Positions 6,874 to 15,222 are shown, counted from the first letter of the stretch. The stretch: DNA of 17,223 nucleotides from an uncultured Lachnospiraceae bacterium (GCA_900553635.1 USDU01000025.1:1-17223), one strand, 5' to 3'. Notes: generated by a model from the sequence alone, not told the origin. Numbers and translations: made by a program.

Positions 6874-7980
6874 TTAGTATTTTTTCGGCTGCAAGCCGAC
6901 ATTTAACACAAATCCTATGGCCATAAACAGCGTCAAAAGCGACGTCAGTCCATAGCTCACAAAGGGCAGCGGGATTCCCGTATTCGGAAAAATCCCCGTT
7001 GCGACGCAGATGTTGACAAAACTCTGAAACCCGATATAGCCAGCCACTCCGCAACAGATCAGCGTACCCGAAAAATCTCGCGATTTCTTACCAATCCAGA
7101 TACATTCTATCACAATTAACGCCAATAGTAAAATAATTGTTGCACAGCCGATAAATCCAAGCTCTTCCCCGGCCACCGCAAAGATAAAATCCGTCTGGGG
7201 CTCAGCAATGAAACTGCCGTTCTTTACGGAAGAAACCAGATTATTGTTCAGCCCCTTCCCCACCAGCTGGCCGGAACCGATGGCCATGATGGAATTCTGC
7301 TGCTGATAGGCGTTATCCGCGTACTGGGTCGGATTCAGCCAGGCCATAATTCGAAGCCAGGCGTAATGGTCGAGAAGCTTCTGATCCGGCTGCATAATCA
7401 GGCTGATGAAAATCACCGCTGCCGGGATTCCCACCGCCAGCGCTCCGCCGATGAGCTTGTAGCTTAAACCCGAGATAAAAAGCAGGATAGCAAAGGTCAT
7501 GCAGATGGAAATGGTCGTGGATAGATCCGGCTGGCTCTTAATCAGAGCCGCGGGCACCGCAAAGAGCGCCGCCATCAATCCCAGCACCTTCCAGGTATTC
7601 AGATTTTCTCTGTACTTTTCCAGCATTTTCGCGAAAAACAGAATCAGTAAAAGCTTGGACAGCTCTGAGGGCTGAAAACGGAAACCGCCTATCTTCAGCC
7701 ACCGAACCGCTCCATTGGCGTCATCGCCCAAGGGCGTCTTTACCAAAAGTAAAAGCACCAGGTTAAAGGCATATATCAGCCAGTAAAACTTCAAAACCCA
7801 GGTGTAATCAATCAATGAGACTACAATCATGGCCACGGTTCCCAGAAATAGTCCCAGAATCTGCTGACTCTGTACGGATTTTTCCGCGCTTCCGATAACC
7901 AGGATTCCGATAATACTGATCGCATACACATAACACACAAGTCTGAATCTGTAATCCCTCAATCGATACTGTTTTAACAT
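6874..7980 (-). CDS. rodA: Rod-shape SEDS peptidoglycan glycosyltransferase RodA
   Basis: This 368-residue integral membrane protein with about ten transmembrane segments belongs to the SEDS family (RodA/FtsW/SpoVE). RodA polymerises lipid II into glycan strands during elongation, with a class B PBP as partner. Family motifs are GAVRWLKIGGFRFQPSELSK (90-109), KSQPDLSTT (148-156), EPQTDFIFAVAGEELGF (260-276), in which D264 matches the catalytic Asp of RodA proteins, and NTGIPLPFVSYGLTSL (333-348). The last motif usually ends in SYGGSS/SYGGSA, so SYGLTS is a small deviation. GAGGAG precedes the ATG. The gene follows minE by 28 bases and shares a unit with mreBCD and the large PBP, which favours RodA over FtsW. 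Confidence 0.93.
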   Translation of the reverse strand: MLKQYRLRDYRFRLVCYVYAISIIGILVIGSAEKSVQSQQILGLFLGTVAMIVVSLIDYTWVLKFYWLIYAFNLVLLLLVKTPLGDDANGAVRWLKIGGFRFQPSELSKLLLILFFAKMLEKYRENLNTWKVLGLMAALFAVPAALIKSQPDLSTTISICMTFAILLFISGLSYKLIGGALAVGIPAAVIFISLIMQPDQKLLDHYAWLRIMAWLNPTQYADNAYQQQNSIMAIGSGQLVGKGLNNNLVSSVKNGSFIAEPQTDFIFAVAGEELGFIGCATIILLLALIVIECIWIGKKSRDFSGTLICCGVAGYIGFQSFVNICVATGIFPNTGIPLPFVSYGLTSLLTLFMAIGFVLNVGLQPKKY

Positions 7981-8008
7981 AATACTCCTCTTATACCTGA
8001 GATTATCC

Positions 8009-8290
8009 CTACCGCAGCTGATCCTTGTGCTTCAGATCCTTAATCGGAATATTGGCGCACAGGGCCGGCACATGGCCGTTCTGCCCGTCGGATTCGGTCT
8101 GGGTAATCTGGATGTCCAGATTTTCACAGTCGATCTCCATATATTTTGAGATAACCTTGATAATATCGTTCTTAATCAGTTCCATTACTTCAGGGGAACA
8201 GTTTGCCCGGTCAGAGATCAAAAGCAGCTTGAGTCTGTCTTTGGCCACGTCTCCTGAACTCTTTCTCCGGAAAAAATCCATTAATGCCAT
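8009..8290 (-). CDS. minE: Cell division topological specificity factor MinE
   Basis: MinE stimulates the MinD ATPase and drives MinCD off the membrane, giving the pole-to-pole or positional pattern that places the division site. The 93-residue protein starts MALMDFFRRK, the amphipathic membrane-sensing helix of MinE. The anti-MinCD contact segment follows (DRLKLLLISDRANCSPEVM, 18-36), then the dimerisation domain with IIKVISKYMEID (43-54) and a terminal beta strand region. Length and order match the E. coli protein closely. GGGGGGAAGG lies just before the ATG, and the gene is 19 bases after minD. Its presence shows that this organism has the MinE-based rather than a purely DivIVA/MinJ-based Min system. 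Confidence 0.95.
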   Translation of the reverse strand: MALMDFFRRKSSGDVAKDRLKLLLISDRANCSPEVMELIKNDIIKVISKYMEIDCENLDIQITQTESDGQNGHVPALCANIPIKDLKHKDQLR

Positions 8291-8309
8291 TTTCCTTCCC
8301 CCCCTTTAC

Positions 8310-9095
8310 TTATTTGAACAGCTTTGCCAGCTTTGAGAAAAATCCGTTGTTCACATCCAGATTCATCAGCGGCACATCTTCGCCCATGATACGCTTACAG
8401 ATATTCATGTAGGCAGTTCCGGCCAGAGAAGAATCACCGGCCAGCGGCTCGCCCTGGTTGGTGGCCACTACGATGCTCTCGTCGTCCGGTACGGCTCCGA
8501 TGAGATCGATGGCCAGGATATCAATAACGTCCTCAATGGACATCATATCGCCGCGCTTTACCATATCCATGCGCAGACGATTCACGATCAGATTGATCTT
8601 GTGGATGTCATTGGCTTCCAGAAGACCGATGATGCGGTCCGCGTCGCGGATAGCAGAGACCTCCGGCGTAGTCACGATAAGCGCCCGGTCCGCTGCGGCG
8701 ATGGCGTTCTTAAAGCCCTGCTCAATACCTGCGGGGCAGTCCAGCAGTATGTAGTCAAACTCAGGCTTAAGCTCCTCGATAAGCTTCTTCATCTGTTCCG
8801 GATTCACCGCTGTCTTATCACGCGTCTGAGCCGAAGGAAGGAGGAAGAGGTTGGAATACCGCTTGTCCTTGATGAGCGCCTGCTTCATCCGGCAGTTGCC
8901 CTCTACCACGTCTACCAGATTGTATACAATCCGGTTTTCCAGTCCCATAACCACATCCAGATTCCGCAGTCCGATATCTGTATCGATCATTACCACACTT
9001 TTACCCAGCTTCGCAAGTCCCGTTCCAATATTCGCGGTGGATGTGGTTTTACCCACGCCGCCTTTACCGGATGTAATTACAATTACTTCACTCAT
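8310..9095 (-). CDS. minD: Septum site-determining ATPase MinD
   Basis: MinD is a membrane-associated deviant-Walker ATPase that recruits MinC and is released by MinE. The 261-residue protein has KGGVGKTTS at 11-19, with signature Lys11 and Lys16; IDTDIGLRNLD at 37-47; and LLDCPAG with D119 as the Walker B/switch II region. It ends in the amphipathic membrane-targeting helix GFFSKLAKLFK at 251-261. GGAGG lies 9 bases before the ATG. It follows minC by 24 bases and precedes minE by 19. Length and motifs are typical throughout, and ParA/Soj-type relatives are excluded by the C-terminal helix and the neighbours. Confidence 0.97.
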   Translation of the reverse strand: MSEVIVITSGKGGVGKTTSTANIGTGLAKLGKSVVMIDTDIGLRNLDVVMGLENRIVYNLVDVVEGNCRMKQALIKDKRYSNLFLLPSAQTRDKTAVNPEQMKKLIEELKPEFDYILLDCPAGIEQGFKNAIAAADRALIVTTPEVSAIRDADRIIGLLEANDIHKINLIVNRLRMDMVKRGDMMSIEDVIDILAIDLIGAVPDDESIVVATNQGEPLAGDSSLAGTAYMNICKRIMGEDVPLMNLDVNNGFFSKLAKLFK

Positions 9096-9119
9096 ACCTT
9101 TTTTCCTCCAAAGATTTTC

Positions 9120-9824
9120 TTATAATTTGATATCATTTAATACATCTTTTGTAATGGGTTCTATATAAATGTTCCCATCTTCCACAAAGGCAATCTTCGG
9201 CGTGTCATCTGCTTTCTTCTTCCGTACCGCCGCGCCGTCGGAGCTGCGGGCTATCACATCGCCAATCCGAATCTGCATGGGATCCATGGAAAGAGCCGCC
9301 ACAAAGGCTGCTTCATTACCGGCTGCACCCACAAACACATTGCCCTTCAGAGTTCCAAGTACGATTACATTTCCCTTGGATACCACCCGGGCTCCCGGAT
9401 TGACGTCTCCCAGAATAATGATGCTGGTTTCTGATTCCAGTACCTGGCCGGAACGTAAGGTTCCTTTATAGAAACGCCCATCCTGCAGATTGGTCAGGTC
9501 ATGCTCCGACGGGCTTGCAGCTGCCCCTGCCACCTGATCCACCGCCTGCTTCATATGCTGCTCGGTCACCTGATTTTCATCCACCAGGCAGACCACTTGA
9601 ATTTGGCAACTCTTTCCTATGACATCCGCCAGTTCCTGTTCCTCCGCCATGCTTAAAGTTCTTCCCTGAAAGCACAGGGCCATCTGGGCGTTTCCAAAAA
9701 ATTTGGCGGAAGCGCTGAATTTCTCAGCTACTTCTTTCTTTATGGTCTCCCAGTCAGGCTTCTCATCCAGAATGACAATCAGCCCGTACCGGTTACTTTT
9801 GATGATAACTGATTGATTCGACAT
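9120..9824 (-). CDS. minC: Septum site-determining protein MinC
   Basis: MinC inhibits FtsZ assembly away from midcell and is brought to the membrane by MinD. With the ATG at 9824 it has 234 residues. The N-terminal MinC_N domain covers about residues 1-76 (SVIIKSNRYGLIVILDEKPD at the start). A linker rich in Ala, Gln and Ser follows, then the C-terminal beta-helix MinC_C domain (about 114-211) with FYKGTLRSGQVLESE, in which RSGQ is the MinD-binding signature, and the repeats GDVNPGARVVSKGNVIVLGT and LKGNVFVGAAGNE. A short extra tail (PKIAFVEDGNIYIEPI) ends the chain. A GTG three codons upstream is open but abuts the AGGAG site, so the ATG is preferred. It lies 11 bases after the PBP gene. 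Confidence 0.94.
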   Translation of the reverse strand: MSNQSVIIKSNRYGLIVILDEKPDWETIKKEVAEKFSASAKFFGNAQMALCFQGRTLSMAEEQELADVIGKSCQIQVVCLVDENQVTEQHMKQAVDQVAGAAASPSEHDLTNLQDGRFYKGTLRSGQVLESETSIIILGDVNPGARVVSKGNVIVLGTLKGNVFVGAAGNEAAFVAALSMDPMQIRIGDVIARSSDGAAVRKKKADDTPKIAFVEDGNIYIEPITKDVLNDIKL

Positions 9825-9832
9825 CACTTTCA

Positions 9833-9837
9833 CTCCT
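9833..9837 (-). promoter_or_regulatory. Shine-Dalgarno site that sets the minC start
   Basis: AGGAG overlaps the stop codon of the upstream PBP gene and lies 8 bases before the ATG at 9824. The in-frame GTG at 9833 would begin inside this site, so it cannot be used efficiently. The overlap of stop and ribosome site suggests that the two genes are translationally linked. Confidence 0.7.
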
Positions 9838-12733
9838 AATCCCCGATTGTCTGTCCGCTGGAACCGCTGGCAGTTCCGCTTAAGATATCTTCCTCATCCG
9901 CAAGGTTAAAGTAATATTTGAACACATCCGCGCCCACCTCCGCACAGTTTGCGGATGTATAACCGTTAGCGATACGTACGGCAATGGCAATTTCCGGCGA
10001 CTCGTAAGGCGCGAAGCCCACAAATAACGCATGGTTCGGATGGCTCTTACTCTGCTGCGCCGTACCGGTCTTACCCGCCACATTGAGTCCCAGATCACTC
10101 AAAGCACTCAAAGATTTGGTGTTCTCAGCCACCAGGCGCATACCCTGCTGCACTGCATTCCAGCTGCTGTCCGCAATCTGTACCTGATTGTGCAGCTTTG
10201 GCTGATACTCCTCGATCAGCGTACCATCTGTCTCTGTCAGTTTATCAAGGAGCGTCAGGTCATAGCAATTTCCCCGGTTCGCCAACGTTGCCACATAGCG
10301 GGCGATATGGGAAAGGGAATAGCTGTTGGTACCCTGTCCGATGGCGGAACGTACCGCGTCCTTATCAGAAATCCGCGGCTCGTACTCGGAAAGCTCCAGA
10401 CCGGATTTATCTCCCAGCCCAAACATTCTGGCATATTTTTCCAGTGCCGTCAGACCTTTGTCCACATTGTATCCTCCGGCGCTCCGACCGCCTGCCAGAC
10501 GGTAACCCACTTCATAGAAGAACACATTACAGGAATCACGAATAGCCGTAGTCACTGTCTCATTGCCGTGATGTCCGCCATACTGGTTAAAAATCCAGCA
10601 GGTGGGCGACGGCGTAATCTCCGTAAATACGCCGGACGCATAAATCGTTGTTGAGGGGGTAATCACGCCCTCTTCCAGACCCGCAATCGCTGTAATCGGC
10701 TTGAACGTAGAACCGGGCGCCAGATTTTCCTGGGTCACACGGTTGACAAAGGGTGATGACAGGTCTTTTCGCAGGCTGTTGTAATAATCGGAATCCATCA
10801 CATTGGTCAGACGGTTGTTATCATAGCTGGGATACGTGACACAGGCCAGAGTCTGACCGGTCTTCACATCCACAATCACAACGCCGCCGCTGCAGGGCTC
10901 CAAAGCCAGCTGAGCCGGCGTGATCTCCAGATTCCGAATCTTGTCCAACATGAATGTGTAGGAACTGAGCGCTCCGGAATTCAGCCTGGATACGGTATCC
11001 TCATCATATTCTAACACATTCTGGTCATATAACAAAAGACAAATTTCTCTGCCTGAGAGCTGATCGTCCAACAACATATACTTGTACAGCATTTTCCCGA
11101 ATTCCGCGTCATCCATCAGGGTGTCCCGGATATAGTCCAGCACTGACTGGTAAATCTCCGTGGAATCCAGGTAAGGATTGTCGCCCGAAATCTTCGTTAC
11201 GTCGATCCAGTTTTTGGAAATTGCGTACTGCAGATATTCCCGCAGGCTGATGGTCTCGTCGGTGGTCCAGGCGATATAAGTGGCATCCGAAGTATCCACA
11301 GCATCCTTCATCAGCACCTGATTATCTCCCATCAGCACATTGGCCACGATATAACTCATATAATTTTTCATCTCTTTGGAGAGGTTCTGATAAGCCGCCG
11401 CGTTTTGTGAATTCAGCTCCGCAATCAGGCTGTCCACCGTATTCTGCAGCTTCACCTGGAAACGGCTGTATACGCTCTTTTCCAGATCCGTGGCGTCGTC
11501 CGCGTTAAAATGAGTCGTATCAATAATATAATTGTTGATCAACGCATAATATACATCGTAGATCGGAATCATAATCTTGGCAGCGCTGGCATTGGGACCC
11601 GGATTGTACTCCTTGGTATTCTGAATCTTGGAAATCAAAATACCGGCCAGCTTCTGCTCCAGAATATTGTAGCAGGCCATCTGCAGGTTCTTGTCAATGG
11701 TCAGATAGACGTCATTGCCCGGAACCGCGTCCTTCTGTTCGGCCACCTCCAAAATCCGGCCCACGCTGTCCACGTACATCTTTTCGTAGCCCTTGGTTCC
11801 CTGAAGTTCTGTCTCCATATACTGCTCGATACCTGATTTTCCCACGATATCGTTGAGCTCATAGTCGGGGTTCTCCTCCTGCAGGCTGTCCAGCTCATCC
11901 TGGGACGCCTTTCCGATATAACCGATGATCGGCGCGAAATATTCGCTGTCCGGATAGACTCTCCGGCTGCTCTCCTCGATCTCCGCGCCCTGCAGCTCGC
12001 TCTGATTTTCCAAAACTGCCGCTACGGTCTCCTCGGATACATCCGTAGCCACAGTGGTCGCCACGTAACGCTTATAGTTATTAGCGGAGATGCCAAACCG
12101 GATGGTCGCGATCTGCAGCTGCTCCTCAGGCGTATATCCTGCTACGGAAATGCCGTATTTCTGCTGTTCCTCTTCCGTATAGGAGCTGCGGATATCGTAT
12201 TTTTTCTCACCACACATATACGCCATCAGCTCGTCTGCAGTGGCAAGCTCCTGCTTGGGCTCCAGCTCGCTGATCTTATTCTTGCCATATACGTCCGCTT
12301 TTAAACGGAGAAGGGAATTTCCTTCCAGGGAATATTCATAATGTCCGTTGTTGTATACAATCCCCAAATCGCTGACAACGCTGTCCCCGTTCTTCTCAAT
12401 CAGCTGAATCAGCCGATAGATGGTATCATTGAGCTTGGGATTCTTGGTTTTGCTGGCATAGGTGCCGTTATCCTGGATGGTTACCGAATAGGACAGCTCG
12501 CTGTACGCAAGCAGCTCTCCGTTCCGATCGTAGATGTTTCCCCTGGTACTGGCCACCGACACCTCGCGCTCGGTCTTCAGGGAAAAGGATTCCTGATAGT
12601 CACCGCCCTTTACAATCTGCAGATAAAACACCCGTTGCAAAAGAATGCCAAACAGGACCACGAAAGCCACGCCCAGTACAAAGATACGTGATTTTATTAA
12701 ATTATTTAAGGCTTCTTTGATTTCGTCCAACAA
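9836..12733 (-). CDS. mrdA: Class B penicillin-binding protein 2 (elongation transpeptidase), unusually long
   Basis: PBP2-type enzymes crosslink peptidoglycan with RodA during elongation. The 965-residue protein has one transmembrane helix (about 17-40), a class B dimerisation/pedestal region starting RGNIYDRNGELLAYSE (64-79), and a transpeptidase domain with SxxK at S675-K678 (PGSTFK), SxN at S734-N736 (SCN) and KTG at 888-890. Canonical PBP2 has about 600-720 residues. Here, roughly residues 366-612 separate VYLTIDKNLQ from GGVVIVDVKTGQTLACVTYP, elements that are usually close together, giving a helix-rich insertion. The start is TTG at 12733, ten bases after GAGGAG; a stop three codons upstream excludes earlier starts, a second TTG follows directly, and there is no nearby ATG. 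It lies between mreD and minC. Confidence 0.93.
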   Translation of the reverse strand: MLDEIKEALNNLIKSRIFVLGVAFVVLFGILLQRVFYLQIVKGGDYQESFSLKTEREVSVASTRGNIYDRNGELLAYSELSYSVTIQDNGTYASKTKNPKLNDTIYRLIQLIEKNGDSVVSDLGIVYNNGHYEYSLEGNSLLRLKADVYGKNKISELEPKQELATADELMAYMCGEKKYDIRSSYTEEEQQKYGISVAGYTPEEQLQIATIRFGISANNYKRYVATTVATDVSEETVAAVLENQSELQGAEIEESSRRVYPDSEYFAPIIGYIGKASQDELDSLQEENPDYELNDIVGKSGIEQYMETELQGTKGYEKMYVDSVGRILEVAEQKDAVPGNDVYLTIDKNLQMACYNILEQKLAGILISKIQNTKEYNPGPNASAAKIMIPIYDVYYALINNYIIDTTHFNADDATDLEKSVYSRFQVKLQNTVDSLIAELNSQNAAAYQNLSKEMKNYMSYIVANVLMGDNQVLMKDAVDTSDATYIAWTTDETISLREYLQYAISKNWIDVTKISGDNPYLDSTEIYQSVLDYIRDTLMDDAEFGKMLYKYMLLDDQLSGREICLLLYDQNVLEYDEDTVSRLNSGALSSYTFMLDKIRNLEITPAQLALEPCSGGVVIVDVKTGQTLACVTYPSYDNNRLTNVMDSDYYNSLRKDLSSPFVNRVTQENLAPGSTFKPITAIAGLEEGVITPSTTIYASGVFTEITPSPTCWIFNQYGGHHGNETVTTAIRDSCNVFFYEVGYRLAGGRSAGGYNVDKGLTALEKYARMFGLGDKSGLELSEYEPRISDKDAVRSAIGQGTNSYSLSHIARYVATLANRGNCYDLTLLDKLTETDGTLIEEYQPKLHNQVQIADSSWNAVQQGMRLVAENTKSLSALSDLGLNVAGKTGTAQQSKSHPNHALFVGFAPYESPEIAIAVRIANGYTSANCAEVGADVFKYYFNLADEEDILSGTASGSSGQTIGD

Positions 12734-12743
12734 TCGTTTCTAA

Positions 12744-12749
12744 CTCCTC
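12744..12749 (-). promoter_or_regulatory. Shine-Dalgarno site for the TTG-initiated PBP2 gene
   Basis: GAGGAG lies 10 bases before the first of two tandem TTG codons at 12733 and 12730. An in-frame TAG at 12742-12740 blocks any earlier start, so this site supports the rare TTG initiation. Confidence 0.65.
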
Positions 12750-12753
12750 TGTC

Positions 12754-13326
12754 TTATTGTCCGTCTGTCCCCGCCTCATTGTTATCGTTATAAGGGATCA
12801 CGGGAGAAATGATTTTGCTCTCTCCCTCCTCTTTTTCCTTCTTCTCCAGCCAGTGATTCAGCGACCGGATCACCCGGTAGAACACAATGGTCACCACGAC
12901 GGTATACACCAGCTCCGGAAGAATAATGTGCGCAAAATAGAATCCGAACTGGAACCGGCTCCGCAAAAGGAACAGGAAAAAATAGACGCTCAGTCCATAC
13001 ACCAGCTCTGACAGCGCTATCCAGACCATGGGAAGCTTGATATCCTCATCGTAGAACATCCGATGAAACAGGCCGCTTCCGTATCCCAGGAACATGTACA
13101 GAAGACTGTAAAAGCCAAACAGCTGACCGAAGAAAATGTCTGTCAGCAGTCCGGAAAAGAAACCTACTGCCATGCCCTCCTTTTCTCCCCGCATGAACCC
13201 TAAGGAGGATGTCACAATCAGCAGCAGATTTGGCACAATTCCGGCCAGGGACAGTGTCTGGAACACGGTACACTGCAGGATAAAGCATACGATAATCAGA
13301 AGAGCTTCTATGATTTTACGTCTCAT
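12754..13326 (-). CDS. mreD: Rod shape-determining membrane protein MreD
   Basis: MreD is a small polytopic membrane subunit of the elongasome that works with MreC and MreB. The protein of 190 residues has about five or six hydrophobic segments. It carries the family pattern VPNLLLIVTSSLGFMRGEKEG and GFFSGLLTDIFFGQLFGFYS in its first half, then a charged, acidic cytoplasmic tail (WLEKKEKEEGES to the end). A GTG at 13335 is in frame but overlaps the AGGAG site; the ATG at 13326 sits 8 bases after that site and is preferred. It lies 16 bases after mreC and 20 before the PBP gene. MreD sequences are poorly conserved, so the call rests on both motif and position. Confidence 0.93.
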   Translation of the reverse strand: MRRKIIEALLIIVCFILQCTVFQTLSLAGIVPNLLLIVTSSLGFMRGEKEGMAVGFFSGLLTDIFFGQLFGFYSLLYMFLGYGSGLFHRMFYDEDIKLPMVWIALSELVYGLSVYFFLFLLRSRFQFGFYFAHIILPELVYTVVVTIVFYRVIRSLNHWLEKKEKEEGESKIISPVIPYNDNNEAGTDGQ

Positions 13327-13334
13327 CCTTTTCA

Positions 13335-13339
13335 CTCCT
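13335..13339 (-). promoter_or_regulatory. Shine-Dalgarno site that sets the mreD start
   Basis: AGGAG is followed by eight bases and the ATG at 13326. The upstream in-frame GTG at 13335 shares its first base with this site and is therefore an unlikely start. The arrangement closely repeats that at minC. Confidence 0.65.
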
Positions 13340-13342
13340 GTC

Positions 13343-14197
13343 CTATTCTTCCTCGGTCTGCTTCAAATCGGTAATAACGAGCACCGAATGCAGATGCTCA
13401 AAATCCACAGCCGGAGTCAGCGTACCGGAACGGGTCAGGTTATTGGAATCCAGACTCAGTTCATTGATATAGCCGATCAGCAGCCCCGCGTGATACTTGT
13501 CGCTTACATGGGAAGTCACCACCGTGTCACCGATGCTGGCCTTTCCTTCCGTATCCCGCAGCTGGTAAAGCTGAATCAGGCCGGACTCCATCAACTGCAA
13601 ATCTCCCTTTACAAAGCAGAGATCGGAGGTGGAAAGCACCTGGGCGCTGACCTCGCTCATATCGTCGATGATGGAGCGCACCTGCGCCCAGTTGTCACCC
13701 ACCTTGGTAATAATACCAACCAAGCCGCTGCCTGCGATAACGTTCATATCTGCCGCCAGACCGTCCCTGCTGCCCTTGTCAATAACAAAGGTGTTGAACC
13801 AGTTACCGGAGTCGCTGGCAATGATGTTGGCCGCCACCTTGTTATACTCTCCATAGGTCTGATCCAGATTATAGAGATCCTCCAGTTCCTGCAGCCGGTA
13901 CTGATTCTGCATCAGCCGGCTGTTCTCCAGGGTCAGGGCGTCCACCTGCTCCTGCAGGGCCTGCTTCTCCGCCTGGGCGTCCGCCAGATCCTGCAGGCTG
14001 TCGCTCTTATCCCGGAACCAGCCGCCCACGCTGTTGATCCCCCGCTCAAAGGGCACGAACACGTAGCCGGTGATCCGCCCCAGAGTGCTGCCCGCAAAGC
14101 CGGTGGCGTAGGACGCGTACATCATTCCGATACAAAGAATCGCCAGCACCGCAAATATGTACTTTGGCGGTACTGTAAAATGATTTTTCTTCTTCAT
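13343..14197 (-). CDS. mreC: Rod shape-determining protein MreC
   Basis: MreC is a bitopic scaffold of the elongasome that contacts and activates PBP2. The 284-residue protein has a short basic cytoplasmic start (KKKNHF), one transmembrane helix at about 13-33 and a heptad-rich coiled coil at about 64-108 (SLQDLADAQAEKQALQEQVD and onward). The extracytoplasmic beta-barrel domain includes GNWFNTFVIDKGSRDGL (131-147), GSGLVGIITKVGDNWAQV (156-173) and VVTSHVSDKYHAGLLIG (226-242), all typical of the family. AGGTGA lies shortly before the ATG. It is 17 bases after mreB and 16 before mreD. Length and architecture are normal. Confidence 0.96.
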   Translation of the reverse strand: MKKKNHFTVPPKYIFAVLAILCIGMMYASYATGFAGSTLGRITGYVFVPFERGINSVGGWFRDKSDSLQDLADAQAEKQALQEQVDALTLENSRLMQNQYRLQELEDLYNLDQTYGEYNKVAANIIASDSGNWFNTFVIDKGSRDGLAADMNVIAGSGLVGIITKVGDNWAQVRSIIDDMSEVSAQVLSTSDLCFVKGDLQLMESGLIQLYQLRDTEGKASIGDTVVTSHVSDKYHAGLLIGYINELSLDSNNLTRSGTLTPAVDFEHLHSVLVITDLKQTEEE

Positions 14198-14214
14198 ACT
14201 TCACCTGATATTAC

Positions 14215-15222
14215 TTAGTTATAGTTCTGCTCTTTGGTCACGAAGGTCAGGCTCTTGAACTCCTTCTCCTTGATCACTCGCTCAAGCCCCCTGGCCACGC
14301 ACTCCTCCGGCTTCTCCACCAGATTCACCTTGATATTGGTGGCGTCCGCGATGAGCTTGTCCAGACCCTTTAAGTTGGCCACGCCGCCGGTCAGGAAGAT
14401 GCCGTTGCGGATGATATCCACACCAAGCTCGGGCGGGGTTCTCTCCAGAATCACTTTGATGGCATCCACGATAGACTTCAGATTCTCCGCAATGGCATTT
14501 GCCACGAAGTCCGCGGTAATCTCCAGAAGGGCCGGAAGTCCCAGAGCCATATTGCGGCCACAGATTTCCCGCTTGGATGTAGTGTCGCCCGGCTGATAAC
14601 CCAGCTCATTTTTCAGAATCTCGGCAGTTTTATTGCCGATGAAATAACCATACTCCCGGCGGATGGCATTGGCGATGGCCTCGTCGATCTTATTGCCGCC
14701 GTTCTTAATCAGCTTGCTGGTTACGGTTCCGCCCAGAGACAGGATGGAAATCTCCGTGGTATCCGCTCCCACATCTACGATCATGATACCCTGGGACTGC
14801 ATCACATCCAGACCCAGACCCAGACCTGCCGCCACCGGCTTGTCAATCATCTGGATATTCTTGGACTTGAGGCCTGTTCCCTGAATCAGCGTGCTGAACA
14901 CACGATCCTGCACATCGGTAGGCAGCGCAACCACAAACTCCGCGCCCTTTAAATTGCCCTTGGTATGGGTCTCCAGAAAAGCCTTCAGGAACTCCTGCAT
15001 ATAGGTAATGCTGGCTACGGTTCCGAAGGACATGGGGTAAAGCACCTCGATATTGGACGGCGCCTTCTCATGCATTTCGAAGGCCTCGTCGCCGTAGGCA
15101 ATCATTCCCTTCTTCTCCTCGATGGCCACCATATTCTTTTCGCAGTAAATGGTATCGCTCTCCTTACTGTAGATCTTGATGCTGCTTGTACCAAAGTCGC
15201 ATCCAAAACTCTGTGCAGACAT
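14215..15222 (-). CDS. mreB: Rod shape-determining actin homologue MreB
   Basis: MreB forms membrane-bound filaments that orient wall synthesis during elongation. The protein of 335 residues has the actin-fold motifs: phosphate-1 DFGTSSIKIY (9-18), the ALPTDVQDR connection region (99-107), phosphate-2 VDVGADTTEISILSLGG (149-165), ERTPPEL (260-266) and the adenosine motif LTGGVANLKGLD (277-288). The first third departs from typical MreB (no GTANTLVY or NEPSVVA pattern), giving a more divergent member. An upstream start adding 27 residues is open, but GAGGAG lies 6 bases before the ATG at 15222 and homology begins there, so the shorter form is used. It follows radC by 28 bases and precedes mreC by 17. 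An Mbl-like paralogue is possible; location favours MreB. Confidence 0.93.
   Translation of the reverse strand: MSAQSFGCDFGTSSIKIYSKESDTIYCEKNMVAIEEKKGMIAYGDEAFEMHEKAPSNIEVLYPMSFGTVASITYMQEFLKAFLETHTKGNLKGAEFVVALPTDVQDRVFSTLIQGTGLKSKNIQMIDKPVAAGLGLGLDVMQSQGIMIVDVGADTTEISILSLGGTVTSKLIKNGGNKIDEAIANAIRREYGYFIGNKTAEILKNELGYQPGDTTSKREICGRNMALGLPALLEITADFVANAIAENLKSIVDAIKVILERTPPELGVDIIRNGIFLTGGVANLKGLDKLIADATNIKVNLVEKPEECVARGLERVIKEKEFKSLTFVTKEQNYN

Noticed and set aside
6858..6902. N-terminal extension of mgsA by 15 codons
   Set aside because: It would overlap the end of rodA, and family similarity begins at the ATG at 6857 with a ribosome site just before it.
13136..14218. A 360-codon open frame on the plus strand, antisense to mreC and part of mreD
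   Set aside because: Both opposite genes are clear family members with good ribosome sites, and the plus-strand translation resembles no protein I know.
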